Of a stretch of DNA of 64,000 bases, positions 10,724 through 19,777 are shown in pieces; position 1 is the first letter of the stretch; the number at the start of each line of letters is the position of its first letter. Made by a program: the position numbers and the translations under genes. The notes below the pieces were generated by a model, which made no database searches, was not told the DNA's origin, and saw only the letters and a list, made by a program, of their open reading frames with translations. Source of the DNA: an uncultured Psychrobacter sp. (GTDB lineage Bacteria; Pseudomonadota; Gammaproteobacteria; Pseudomonadales; Moraxellaceae); assembly GCF_947488565.1 (NCBI RefSeq), contig NZ_CANKZC010000001.1, positions 558,001 to 622,000 on the forward strand, in the 5' to 3' direction.

Positions 10724-11250
10724 AATAGTTGCCTGTAACGATGAGTGTGAATAAAAGGTTTAAATAATATTATTAATATAAGAATCGTACAGCTGAGAGT
10801 GACAATCAAACTTGATGGCAGCTGATTTAGTTATGAGAATCAATAGTAGTCGCTATAATACCAAGACCTAGCAGATTTGACCATGTTTCGACCCTGTTTA
10901 AACTGAGTTTCGACCATTTTTTAACAAGATGATTAATTATTATTTACAGTACATTACCTGCAGCACATTATTTGAATTATTCCAATTGCAACACGCTAAA
11001 ATGCAGTGGTTTTATACTACCCTTTTGACACGTAGAGCTTACTATTTAATCAACTGAGCTATAAATACGTGCATTAATATCATTAATATGGCATCTATCA
11101 GTGAACAGATATCCTTATATGTTCCATTTAAGAGTACTTTTCGGTAAGATAAGCGCATACCTTTACTCCACTTTCAGCCAAATATGCGTAGCTGCTTCGT
11201 TTTGGCAATTTCAACCCAACACTTTTAATATAAGTATTTGAGAAACCTTT
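10724..11250. other. Intergenic region between divergent serS and YcxB-like gene
   Basis: A 527-nt AT-rich segment carrying promoters for both flanking genes. I see no convincing ORF. One imperfect hairpin (CACGTA at about 11029 with TACGTG at about 11073, plus inner AGCT/AGCT) is the only marked structure. Confidence 0.5.
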
Positions 11251-11913
11251 ATGGCCCTGTACCCCTACACGCTACAACCTGTCCCCCTAAACCTGACTGA
11301 GGCTGAATTTCATCAAGCACAGTATGAGCTATTTGCCAGTGCCAGCCCCTCTTTCGGTCTAAAAAGTATCAAAATAAAAGAATGGATTATTATGGCGGTG
11401 GTCGTCATACTGGCGGTTGCAGGGCTAATATTCGTGACAGGCTATTCCACTATTATATTTTGGGTCATGCTGGTCTCGGTCGTCATTTACCTATTGGTTC
11501 GTACTTTAGGCTTTAAATGGTATGTCAAAAAACAGTTTGATAAACAAGTCGCTGAACAAGAGATGCCAGATGAGATGCGTCAAATGAAGCTTGGCGTGCA
11601 AAAACACGGCTTAGTCATGGCAATGCCCTCCAATCAGCCAGACTTGATGAACAGTAATAAGATGCGCGGTATGCAGATGCGAGCTGGCGCTACCCAACAA
11701 GCGGTCATCCCATGGACTGCCATAAAAAGCTGGGATGAGACTGATGACTATATCTTTATGATGTTTGAAATGAAAGGGCAACAAGGCAGTCAAATTGTAC
11801 CCAAACGTTTACAAGCACAGAAATTCCCTATCGATACTGTCCGCCAGCACTTACAAGAAGTCGTGCCGATACGCGGCTTAAACCCTGAAAGCTTACAACC
11901 ACCTTCACAGTAA
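11251..11913 (+). CDS. YcxB-like inner-membrane protein
   Basis: A 220-residue protein with two adjacent membrane helices (about 47-65 and 68-87) preceded by a cytosolic N-terminus and followed by a soluble C-terminal domain. That domain contains IPWTAIKSWDETDDYIFMMF and IVPKRL, the pattern of YcxB-like C-terminal domains (beta-rich, related to PH-like folds). Function in this family is unknown. It stands alone on the plus strand, with Dps following after 213 nt, probably as a separate unit. The family call is by recognition of the C-terminal motif and is moderately firm. Confidence 0.75.
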   Translation: MALYPYTLQPVPLNLTEAEFHQAQYELFASASPSFGLKSIKIKEWIIMAVVVILAVAGLIFVTGYSTIIFWVMLVSVVIYLLVRTLGFKWYVKKQFDKQVAEQEMPDEMRQMKLGVQKHGLVMAMPSNQPDLMNSNKMRGMQMRAGATQQAVIPWTAIKSWDETDDYIFMMFEMKGQQGSQIVPKRLQAQKFPIDTVRQHLQEVVPIRGLNPESLQPPSQ

Positions 11914-12126
11914 GGTTTTATAGAATCAATCATATAGTTATATTTATTAAAATTAACCAATGCATCATAGTTTGCTATTATTATAAGCATCAAAGGAAGA
12001 GATAGAGTATATATTGATAGATATAGATGAACGGCGAAGTATTTTATCTATAACCAAATTTAGTAGAACACCTGCTCTTCTTTATTTATTATCGTATAAC
12101 CACACTCACACTATAAGGACGATACT

Positions 12127-12612
12127 ATGAGTAATTCTAATAACGCTACTAATCAGATCGGTCTAGAAAAAGCAGACATGAGCGCAGTCATTGCACAGTT
12201 AAACAATCTACTATCAACGTATCATGTATTTTATTTAAACGTACGCGGTTATCATTGGAACGTAAAAGGCGAGCACTTTTTTACATTGCATCCTCAATTT
12301 GAAGAATTGTATACGTCGCTACAATTACAGATTGACGAGATTGCTGAGCGTATCTTGACCTTGGGTGGTACGCCACTCCATGCTTATAGCGATTTTACGC
12401 AGCATACTAGCATCAGTGAAGATAAAAACGTTAAAGATGGTACAAGCTGCGTTAAAGGCGTGGTTTCAGGGTTGCAAGCATTAATCGCAGAACAACGCCA
12501 AGTGTCTTCACTAGCGGCAGAAGGTGATGACCAAGGTACTGCTGATTTGATAGATGCATACGTACAAGAGCAAGAAAAACTGATATGGATGTACAATGCA
12601 TTCTTAGGTTAA
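12127..12612 (+). CDS. dps: Dps-family ferritin-like DNA-protection protein
   Basis: Ferritin-fold protein of 161 aa that in this family forms a dodecamer, oxidises Fe2+ with peroxide and stores the iron, protecting DNA. The intersubunit ferroxidase site is visible as YHWNVKG (His) and HPQFEELYTSLQLQIDEIAERIL (His, Asp, Glu). The N-terminus is short and polar and lacks a Lys-rich DNA-binding tail as strong as that of E. coli Dps, so DNA binding is uncertain. Strong ribosome-binding site (AAGGA). It is a single-gene unit closed by a near-perfect terminator. Confidence 0.93.
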   Translation: MSNSNNATNQIGLEKADMSAVIAQLNNLLSTYHVFYLNVRGYHWNVKGEHFFTLHPQFEELYTSLQLQIDEIAERILTLGGTPLHAYSDFTQHTSISEDKNVKDGTSCVKGVVSGLQALIAEQRQVSSLAAEGDDQGTADLIDAYVQEQEKLIWMYNAFLG

Positions 12613-12643
12613 TAGTTTGATTAAAACATATAGAAATCAAGAC

Positions 12644-12675
12644 AAAAAAAGCACCTATCATTAGGTGCTTTTTTA
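12644..12675 (+). terminator. Terminator of dps (bidirectional)
   Basis: Perfect stem AAAAAAGCACCTA / TAGGTGCTTTTTT with a TCAT loop. A/T runs on both sides let it serve dps and the convergent DUF2057 gene. Confidence 0.92.
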
Positions 12676-12717
12676 TTGCTTATTTTTATAATAGTGAAGC
12701 TTTTTAATACTAAGACT

Positions 12718-13425
12718 TTATTTTTGGATCCATTGACGCATTTTTTCGCGCTCAGCAGGGGTTGCATTAAGCCAGATCTGCATAAAGCTATCAAGCGTAT
12801 TTGTAGTCTGTGCTGTAGTTGTAGAGCCTATCGCGCCAGTGTTTACTCTAGGCTGTGTGGTCACAATTTGTGATGTGCTTGGCTGTTCTATTGCAGCAAT
12901 GGCACGCTGATTTTGTAGTTCAGCATCATCACCACCACCGAATACGCCGCCTAGAGCTTTACCGATGCCTGAGAGTAAACCACCGTTATTCCCACCAAGA
13001 CTTTGTTGACTCGCAATCACTGTGTCATTGCTTAGTATCGCCAGTGTTGGACGCTCAGCATATTCTTTGGCGGCTTTATAGTCTTCTGGTTGATTAGGCA
13101 TAGCCAAACGGTATGTTTGGTTGTCAGCCAACCCTGCTGTTACGCTGATGTTGCCTGAACGCAAATAATCATGCTCATCATGAGATAATTTATATAAACG
13201 GTCGTATTTAGCAGTAATAGCATGTTGACCCGGCTGCAAAGTAAACGTCTTCGTTAAAGGCTGAAATGCACTTTGTTTGACTTCCTGTCCGTTGATAGCC
13301 GTTACTTTGATATGATCATCAACGTTTAAAGTAACCTCTGCATGTGAGAGCATAGATACCGCACCTACGCTTACGAATAGCATACTGGTGGTCATTTTTT
13401 TGAGCAAAGAAGCAGAGATTTTCAT
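12718..13425 (-). CDS. DUF2057 (YccT/UPF0319-like) exported protein
   Basis: A 235-residue secreted protein. The signal peptide has a Lys-containing start (MKISASLLKKM), a hydrophobic core and a likely cleavage after SHA (about residue 29). The mature N-terminal part (VTLNVDDHIKVTAINGQ, then LQPGQHAITAKYDRLY) fits the DUF2057 family of periplasmic proteins of unknown function, of which E. coli YccT is an example. A glycine-rich stretch (GGNNGGLLSGIGKALGGVFGGG) follows the domain. The last residues, WLNATPAEREKMRQWIQK, form a conserved-looking amphipathic tail. AGGATG precedes the ATG. Convergent with dps; separate from hda upstream. Confidence 0.8.
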   Translation of the reverse strand: MKISASLLKKMTTSMLFVSVGAVSMLSHAEVTLNVDDHIKVTAINGQEVKQSAFQPLTKTFTLQPGQHAITAKYDRLYKLSHDEHDYLRSGNISVTAGLADNQTYRLAMPNQPEDYKAAKEYAERPTLAILSNDTVIASQQSLGGNNGGLLSGIGKALGGVFGGGDDAELQNQRAIAAIEQPSTSQIVTTQPRVNTGAIGSTTTAQTTNTLDSFMQIWLNATPAEREKMRQWIQK

Positions 13426-13524
13426 AAGACATCCTATCCACGATAAAAAATTTAGTGAGAAAATTAACAGTTACAGTATCAAGCTATCTATCTTTAATGA
13501 GCTTACCTTAGTGAGCTTTGATAT

Positions 13525-14328
13525 CTAAAAATCTAAGGGTATTGTATGATTATCATTATTTGCCGCTTCACTATCGTCATGGACTTCTTGAGCAATGTCT
13601 GCAAGCTCAGCGGCAAGCGTTTGCTCATCAATAGTACGCAAAGCATCGCTTATGACTGCTTTTGATATATTGCTACGTCCAAGATTAGAGAACATCGGCT
13701 GAATATAATTGAGTACTTCCATCATTGCACCGATACGATGAGGACCATCGGTAAGCAAATGATCAATAATACGCCCATCGAACTGCCAACCTCGCCTGCG
13801 TAATATAGATTGTAATAGTGCTTGACGATCTGCCAACTCATGACCATTAGGTACTTTAAAAGTAGGCGCTTGTGCTAAACGTGTCAGTAAGTCAGTCAGC
13901 TGAAACGGCAGCTCACTGGCTGGCCGATTGGCAGCAAATAGCAACTGCCGCTGCCCTTCTCGGCTACGGTTTATTAAATGAAATAAGGCTTCTTGCCATT
14001 GACTACTATGTTCTAATACTTCCAAATCATCAATAGCAATAAGATCAAAATTTTCTAGAGATGACAGTACATGGACATCTGTATGGATCAATTCATTAAG
14101 CGATAAACAAATTGCAGTCTTGTCCATCTCAATAAATGACTCGCAAATAGCCGATAATAAATGAGACTTGCCAGTAGCGGGGCTACCAAATAAGTACAGC
14201 TGACCTATCAGGCCGACATGTAGTTGCCGCACTGCATCAATAATCGACATCCAACCTGGACCTGAAAAGTCACTGAGGCTTGCATCGTGTTTAATGTCTA
14301 GATTAAGACTTAGCTGTGCTTCTGCCAT
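13525..14328 (-). CDS. hda: Hda-like DnaA regulatory inactivator
   Basis: DnaA-related AAA+ protein which, bound to the DNA-loaded beta clamp, stimulates hydrolysis of DnaA-ATP to prevent re-initiation of replication. A clamp-binding peptide is visible at the N-terminus (QLSLNL, 5-10). Walker A is GSPATGKS (48-55), more canonical than the E. coli version; Walker B is LIAIDDLEVL. At 267 aa it is about 30 residues longer than E. coli Hda, with an acidic C-terminal tail ending IPLDF. It lies downstream of the PerM-type permease gene on the same strand, an order common in gammaproteobacteria. Confidence 0.88.
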   Translation of the reverse strand: MAEAQLSLNLDIKHDASLSDFSGPGWMSIIDAVRQLHVGLIGQLYLFGSPATGKSHLLSAICESFIEMDKTAICLSLNELIHTDVHVLSSLENFDLIAIDDLEVLEHSSQWQEALFHLINRSREGQRQLLFAANRPASELPFQLTDLLTRLAQAPTFKVPNGHELADRQALLQSILRRRGWQFDGRIIDHLLTDGPHRIGAMMEVLNYIQPMFSNLGRSNISKAVISDALRTIDEQTLAAELADIAQEVHDDSEAANNDNHTIPLDF

Positions 14329-14647
14329 GAATCATCAACTCGTTTTGCATCGTACAAAAAAAAGAAAAACCACCTGACTAATGACTCTCTTTTAACTGAC
14401 TTGAATACTGTGTAACATGAATTTGCTGCTATTGACTGTGGCTTTTTTAACCGACATCTTATTAATGAATGTCTTTTTTAAGAACAATGAATAAGCAATT
14501 ACTCTAGTCAATACTGCGCCTATATATAACATATTTATAAAATGACTGACAACTCTTTTGCTCCCTAACCTACATTAACCATTTGTATGCAGACTGCTGT
14601 CTGACTACCGCCATCAATGTAGGCTATGAACTCCGATACTATATGAT
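14329..14647. other. Intergenic region between permease gene and hda
   Basis: 319 nt, AT-rich. I find no ORF with a ribosome-binding site and no clear terminator; it presumably contains the hda promoter. Confidence 0.5.
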
Positions 14648-15754
14648 TTACTTTTTTTCGAATAAGTTTAACTGTTTACGTCCCTTATAAAGATCCGTAG
14701 AACGGTAATAATCATATAAATGATGAAACAATACGTTTAGTACAGCGGATACAGGCAAGGCAATCAACATACCAACGAACCCTAAGATACTTGCGCCTGC
14801 CAATACTGCAAATATCACCCAAAGTGGTGACAAGCCAATCTTATCACCCAGCAACAACGGCTGTAGAATATAGCCTTCTGCTGCCTGACCTACCAAAAAC
14901 GCACCCACTATCAAAGACAGATAAGTCCAATTCAAACCAAACTGGAAGAGACAAGCGATAACAGCAGCAATAAAACCAAGACCAAAGCCTAGATAAGGAA
15001 CAAAGCTTGCGATACCTGCACCCATACCGATGATTATACCAAGCTCAAGCCCAATAAGTTGTAATTGTACAGCATAAATGATTCCCAATAATACCATGAC
15101 CAACAGCTGACCTTTGATAAAAGCCATCAATGCACGATCACACTCTTGAGCAACCTCAATCACTGTTTTGCAATAAGCATTGGGGATGGCAACTTTCCAG
15201 CTAAGTAAACGTTTGTCCCAATTAAACAAAAAGTAAAAAGTCAAAATGGGCACTAGCACAATAAGTCCAGCGCTATTAATAAAATTCATACTTGAGGCGA
15301 TTATTTGAGTCATCCAAGTACTGGCGTCTGAAAATCTATAATGTGTTTGCATATAGTCCATTAATGTCTCAGACAGCCCTTTGGCCTCTAACTCTGGTAG
15401 ACGAAAACGAGTATTGGCACTAAACCATGCGCGCACAACCTCATCATACCAGTTCAAAATCTTAGGTAGATACTCCCAAGCTGCCTGCAATTGATGCCAC
15501 AACGTTGGCACAATCAACCAAAGTAGCAGTATCATACTCAACGTCAATATGGCATAAACGACGATTATCGCTATCCAACGTCTGACATATTTGGATAAAC
15601 GTCTAACCAACGGATTTAGCAAATATGCCAATATAAAAGCAATTAAAAACGGTATAATAACCGGCAACATTAAATACAACAGAAATAAGGTTACAACAAT
15701 AGCAACGACAATAAATAAGCGCCGAAAAAATGGATCTATTGGTTGGTTTATCAT
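14648..15754 (-). CDS. AI-2E/PerM family permease
   Basis: Polytopic inner-membrane protein of 368 aa in the AI-2E transporter (PerM, DUF20) family. Hydrophobic segments begin with a tight pair near residues 10-55, followed by a large soluble region (about 90-150), and then a block of helices with the signature GMGAGIASFVPYLGFGLG and the conserved end GFVGMLIALPVSAVLNVL. Family members export small molecules or ions (Na+/H+ antiport in some). The exact substrate here is unknown. I use the ATG at 15754, with AGGA 9 nt upstream; a TTG 9 nt earlier abuts that site and is less likely. Divergent from purM, upstream of hda. Confidence 0.87.
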   Translation of the reverse strand: MINQPIDPFFRRLFIVVAIVVTLFLLYLMLPVIIPFLIAFILAYLLNPLVRRLSKYVRRWIAIIVVYAILTLSMILLLWLIVPTLWHQLQAAWEYLPKILNWYDEVVRAWFSANTRFRLPELEAKGLSETLMDYMQTHYRFSDASTWMTQIIASSMNFINSAGLIVLVPILTFYFLFNWDKRLLSWKVAIPNAYCKTVIEVAQECDRALMAFIKGQLLVMVLLGIIYAVQLQLIGLELGIIIGMGAGIASFVPYLGFGLGFIAAVIACLFQFGLNWTYLSLIVGAFLVGQAAEGYILQPLLLGDKIGLSPLWVIFAVLAGASILGFVGMLIALPVSAVLNVLFHHLYDYYRSTDLYKGRKQLNLFEKK

Positions 15755-16108
15755 TAAGGACAATCCTACAATTAATCTGATTTAAAAATAATAACGTTAC
15801 CAAGTTTGGTTATGTCATTTATAGAATAATTTACTATAGCAGCCATCATTAGTGCGTTAATTTTATAATGACTTAGGCGTCTTATTATCGCAAAGTACAG
15901 TAAAAAAGCAGTCATTTTTTGTGTCTTAGCTTTTTATTTGTGACTTATAGCGAATCTTGGCTAAATATTGGTAAGTTGCTTTGCGAGTGTGGCCCATTTT
16001 TGGGTATAATGCGCGCACTACATTCAGATTCCCTAATATTGACTACAATTATTCATTTTGATGAACGACTTCAACTATTGATTCCAATTATCTATCCCCA
16101 ATTGTGAG
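15755..16108. other. Divergent intergenic region with purM promoter
   Basis: 354-nt region between the start of the PerM-type gene and purM. It contains the candidate purM promoter listed separately; nothing else distinct is seen. Confidence 0.5.
15981..16010 (+). promoter_or_regulatory. Candidate sigma-70 promoter of purM
   Basis: TTGCGA (15981-15986), 18-nt spacer, TATAAT (16005-16010), about 100 nt before purM and followed by GCGCGC. The perfect -10 makes it credible; no PurR-like palindrome was recognised. Confidence 0.6.
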
Positions 16109-17164
16109 ATGACTATGAGTGACAAGCCTTCTTTAAGCTACAAAGATGCCGGTGTTGATATTGATGCAGGCGATGCGTTGGTTCAACGAATCAAATCCGT
16201 AGCAAAAGCCACTACTCGCCCTGAAGTTGTGGGTGGTCTGGGCGGTTTCGGCGCGTTATGTCGTATTCCGACAGGGTATACTTCTCCGTTACTGGTCTCT
16301 GGTACTGATGGTGTCGGTACCAAGCTTAAATTGGCGTTACAACTAAACCGTCATGACACTATTGGTATTGATTTGGTCGCCATGTGCGTTAATGATTTAC
16401 TAGTATGCGGTGCAGAGCCATTATTCTTTTTAGATTATTATGCGACTGGTAAGCTGGATGTCGATGTAGCGGCAACTGTAGTCACTGGCATCGGCGATGG
16501 TTGCAAGCTTGCCAACTGCGCACTTATCGGTGGCGAGACAGCTGAGATGCCAGGCATGTATCAAGATGATGATTATGACTTGGCTGGATTTTGTGTCGGC
16601 GTAGTCGAAGAAAGCAAGGTCATCACTGGTGAAAATGTCAGCGAGGGCGATGTATTGATCGCACTTGCTTCAAGTGGCGCGCACTCAAACGGCTACTCTC
16701 TTGTACGTAAAGTTATTGAGGTAAGCGGCGTTGATGTCACTAGCAGCGATGAGCAGCTAGACGGCCAGCCTATTCAAGATGCCCTAATGGCACCGACTCG
16801 TATCTACGTAAAAGCCATTAAAGCTTTGCAAGATACGCTTGGTAGCTCGGCTTTACATGCCATGTCACACATTACTGGTGGCGGCTTAACAGATAACTTA
16901 CCACGGGTATTACCAGATAACTTGGCTGCTAGTATTGATACGAGTAGCTGGCAGTTCTCAGAGCTATTTACGTGGCTACAAACCCAAGGTAATATTGAGC
17001 AAAGCGAGATGTATCGCACCTTTAACTGTGGGGTTGGTTTTGTCATCGTAGTACCAAAAGACAAAGCAGATATCGCTATTAAAACGTTGAACGAGGCGGG
17101 TGAAAACGCTTGGCAAATCGGTGAAATGGTTAGCCGTGAAGCAGACGCAGTGGTATACCGTTAA
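16109..17164 (+). CDS. purM: Phosphoribosylformylglycinamidine cyclo-ligase (AIR synthetase)
   Basis: Fifth step of purine biosynthesis: ATP-dependent ring closure of FGAM to aminoimidazole ribotide. The opening [15 protein letters not shown], the segment [13 protein letters not shown], the substrate/ATP loop [14 protein letters not shown], and [11 protein letters not shown] are all PurM signatures; 351 aa is the usual length. A second ATG two codons downstream is an equally possible start. Its stop overlaps the purN start by one base, forming the standard purMN pair. Confidence 0.97.
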   Translation: MTMSDKPSLSYKDAGVDIDAGDALVQRIKSVAKATTRPEVVGGLGGFGALCRIPTGYTSPLLVSGTDGVGTKLKLALQLNRHDTIGIDLVAMCVNDLLVCGAEPLFFLDYYATGKLDVDVAATVVTGIGDGCKLANCALIGGETAEMPGMYQDDDYDLAGFCVGVVEESKVITGENVSEGDVLIALASSGAHSNGYSLVRKVIEVSGVDVTSSDEQLDGQPIQDALMAPTRIYVKAIKALQDTLGSSALHAMSHITGGGLTDNLPRVLPDNLAASIDTSSWQFSELFTWLQTQGNIEQSEMYRTFNCGVGFVIVVPKDKADIAIKTLNEAGENAWQIGEMVSREADAVVYR

Positions 17165-17871
17165 TGTCAGACAGTCATAAAAAAGATAGTCATAAAAAAG
17201 GGAACCACAAACCATTGCGAGTGGCTGTCTTAGTATCCGGTAGCGGTAGCAATTTGCAAGTGTTAATAGACGCGGTGCAAGCAGGTACACTACCAGTTGA
17301 GATAGTCGGGGTCATCAGCAACCGCGATGACGCTTATGCCATCACACGCGCAAAAGATGCTTCTATTCCAGTAGCGGTGTTGTCACATGCTGCGAGCGGT
17401 AAACGCATGGGGATTAAGACTTTTGAGACTCATGCCAGCGCCCAGATAGCGACATGGCAACCTGATCTGATTGTATTGGCGGGCTTTATGCGGGTGCTAA
17501 GCGCCGAATTTATCGACAATATGTCAGCGCCAATGATTAATCTACATCCTTCTTTGTTGCCGGCCTATAAAGGGCTTGTTACGCATCAACGCGTCATACA
17601 AGCAGGCGAGCGTCAGCATGGCTGTAGTATTCATGTGGTTACAGCTGAGCTGGATGCCGGTGCTGTTTTGACCCAAGCACTGCTAGAAATCAATCCTAAA
17701 GATACTGCTGATAGTTTGCAAACACGTGTGCAAACGCTTGAGCATCAATTGTTGCCTTGGACAATCTTGCTAATATCCAAAGGTGTCTTATCGTTGAACA
17801 ATGAGCAATTATCAAATCAGAAACCTACCTATATGCCGACATTACCTTTGAAGCTATATTTAAACAGTTAA
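17164..17871 (+). CDS. purN: Phosphoribosylglycinamide formyltransferase (GAR transformylase)
   Basis: Third step of purine biosynthesis: transfers a formyl group from 10-formyl-THF to GAR. The N-terminal phosphate loop is VLVSGSGSNLQVLIDAV; ISNRDDAYA, LAGFMRVLSAEF and INLHPSLLPAYKG (catalytic Asn and His) follow, and the conserved Asp is in DAGAVLTQ. An unusually polar, His/Lys-rich leader of about 18 residues (DSHKKDSHKKGNHK) precedes the fold. At 235 aa it is about 20 residues longer than E. coli PurN. Translationally coupled to purM. Confidence 0.96.
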   Translation: MSDSHKKDSHKKGNHKPLRVAVLVSGSGSNLQVLIDAVQAGTLPVEIVGVISNRDDAYAITRAKDASIPVAVLSHAASGKRMGIKTFETHASAQIATWQPDLIVLAGFMRVLSAEFIDNMSAPMINLHPSLLPAYKGLVTHQRVIQAGERQHGCSIHVVTAELDAGAVLTQALLEINPKDTADSLQTRVQTLEHQLLPWTILLISKGVLSLNNEQLSNQKPTYMPTLPLKLYLNS

Positions 17872-17923
17872 AGCAATGGTAAGAAGCAAAAAAAGATATT
17901 AACCATTTAAAACTATCGATCAT

Positions 17924-17965
17924 AAAAAAGCCCAGTCATTCATACTTTGAATAACTGGGCTTTTT
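17924..17965. terminator. Bidirectional terminator between purN and sad
   Basis: AAAAAGCCCAGT (from 17925) pairs with ACTGGGCTTTTT (to 17965), with a long AT-rich loop. Runs of A and T on the two sides suit both convergent genes. Confidence 0.88.
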
Positions 17966-18023
17966 ACTGTTTACTTTTAAAGAGTATTTAGAGGGTTTTA
18001 GCTCTCAATACTTTTATGCATTA

Positions 18024-19403
18024 TTAACCTTTATGGACGTGTACACCTTTGATGTTAACAAACTCTTTAATACCAAAGCCACCATGTTCACGGCCATGAC
18101 CTGAGTTTTTTACGCCACCAAATGGTAGTGCTGGATTGGCAAGACCATAGCCATTGATATAGACCATACCTGTATCAAACTCTTCATTGGCTAAGCGGAT
18201 AGCTTTGTCTTCATCTTTAGAGAAAATTGCACCACCTAAACCATAACGGCTATCGTTAGCGATACGCAAAGCATCATCTTGATCTTTAGCACGTATTAGC
18301 GAGGCTACTGGTCCAAATAACTCATCATCGTAAGCTGGTTGACCTTTCTCGACGTTCTCTAAGATAGTTGCAGGATAGAAACTACCTTTGCCTTCTGGTA
18401 GCGTACCGCCAACAGAGATTGTCGCCCCTTTGCTTACGCTCTCTTCTACCTGCTCATGCAGTTTTTCTTGTAAATCTTTACGCGCTAATGGGCCAATATC
18501 TGAGCTATCGTCCATCGGATCGCCAGCTTTTTTGCTTGCAAATTCTTCAACGATACGTTTACGGAACTCATCGTATAAGCTGTCAACGACGATAAAGCGC
18601 TTTGCAGCCACACAGGTTTCACCATTATTGATGAGACGTGCTTGTGTACAAGTTTGTACAGCAAGCTCTAAATCGGCATCTTCTAAAACGATAAAGGCGT
18701 CGTTTGAACCCAGTTCTAGCACCGCTTTTTTGATTGCTTTTGCCGCTTGCTGACCAACGATGCTACCTGCACCATCACTACCAGTAAGCGTCACGCCGCG
18801 TACCTTGTCATGACCGATTAATACTTCTGACTGGTCATGATCGATTAGGATTGTACGGAACAAATCGTTTGGTAAATCAGACTCATGGAATATTTTTTCG
18901 ATCAGTAATCCTGAACCAGTTACATTCGCTGCATGCTTAAGTAAGATGCTATTACCAGCCATCAAATTGGCAATAGTATAGCGAAATACTTGATAAGCTG
19001 GGAAATTCCAAGGCTGCATGCCGTAGATAACGCCGATTGGCTGATAAGTGACAATGCCTTTTTTCATACCTTCAACATCGCGTTCATCATCTGCAAGCGC
19101 AGTAACGCCCTTCTCTGCCGTATAGTCACAAATCGCTTTACATAAATCGACTTCACTCAAGCTTTGATTATAGAGCTTACCACGCTCTTCAGTCATAAGC
19201 TTTGACAGCTCTTCTTTGTATTTCATTAAAGTCTCACCAATAGAGTTGATGACCTTGGCACGTTCTTCATGACTGGTTTTACGCCATTCTAAAAACGCCT
19301 GATGCGAGGCTTCAACAATCTCGTTGACCTCGTTATTACTCATATAGTTATATTCTTTAATGTCTTCGCCTGTCGCTGGGTTTACAGTAGTAATATCTGC
19401 CAT
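18024..19403 (-). CDS. sad: NAD-dependent succinate-semialdehyde dehydrogenase (Sad/YneI-like)
   Basis: Aldehyde dehydrogenase that oxidises succinic semialdehyde to succinate, joining GABA or related amine breakdown to the TCA cycle. The 459-residue protein matches E. coli Sad (YneI) in length and in motifs: NPATGE, PWNFPAYQVFR, LLKHAANV, catalytic Glu230 in VLELGSNDAF, catalytic Cys264 in NNGETCVAAKRF, and PFGGVKNSGHGRE near the C-terminus. No transaminase gene is adjacent, so the source of the aldehyde is not shown. The LysR gene upstream points the same way and could regulate it. Confidence 0.88.
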   Translation of the reverse strand: MADITTVNPATGEDIKEYNYMSNNEVNEIVEASHQAFLEWRKTSHEERAKVINSIGETLMKYKEELSKLMTEERGKLYNQSLSEVDLCKAICDYTAEKGVTALADDERDVEGMKKGIVTYQPIGVIYGMQPWNFPAYQVFRYTIANLMAGNSILLKHAANVTGSGLLIEKIFHESDLPNDLFRTILIDHDQSEVLIGHDKVRGVTLTGSDGAGSIVGQQAAKAIKKAVLELGSNDAFIVLEDADLELAVQTCTQARLINNGETCVAAKRFIVVDSLYDEFRKRIVEEFASKKAGDPMDDSSDIGPLARKDLQEKLHEQVEESVSKGATISVGGTLPEGKGSFYPATILENVEKGQPAYDDELFGPVASLIRAKDQDDALRIANDSRYGLGGAIFSKDEDKAIRLANEEFDTGMVYINGYGLANPALPFGGVKNSGHGREHGGFGIKEFVNIKGVHVHKG

Positions 19404-19777
19404 GATTATTGACCTTATTTATTTGTTTGTTTAATTAATTGAGAAATTGCTAAGTAGCTTAGATGACACTCATTATAAAACACACGTTTTTTGGCCTGAT
19501 CTTCTAGGCCTAATTAGTTATTGTTTCGAAGAGGCTCGTTCTAAATAGCTTTTTGCTCAACGTTTACTCTTTTAATTTGGAATTATCATAACAAAACTAT
19601 TTGACTTACAGTTTTACAAGATATAAAGAAATGTGCTCAATATGTTAAGAGTGTGACTGTCTTATTAAGAAATACTTAACCCATACTAAGTTTAAGCAAA
19701 TAAAAAACCAGCACGGTGGCTGGTTCTATATTTTTTCAATAAGTATATGAATGAAAGACACTTTATTCGTCAATCTT
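19404..19777. other. Intergenic region upstream of sad
   Basis: 374 nt, AT-rich; contains the LysR terminator at 19702-19726 and presumably the sad promoter. No ORF seen. Confidence 0.5.
19702..19726 (-). terminator. Terminator of the LysR gene
   Basis: AACCAGC (19706-19712) pairs with GCTGGTT (19719-19725), ACGGTG loop; on the minus strand it runs into TTTTTTA. Confidence 0.8.

Noticed and set aside
11028..11075. Segment resembling a decayed tRNA D-arm on the minus strand (TAGCTCAGTTG)
   Set aside because: No T-arm, acceptor stem or anticodon stem around it; better read as a chance imperfect hairpin.
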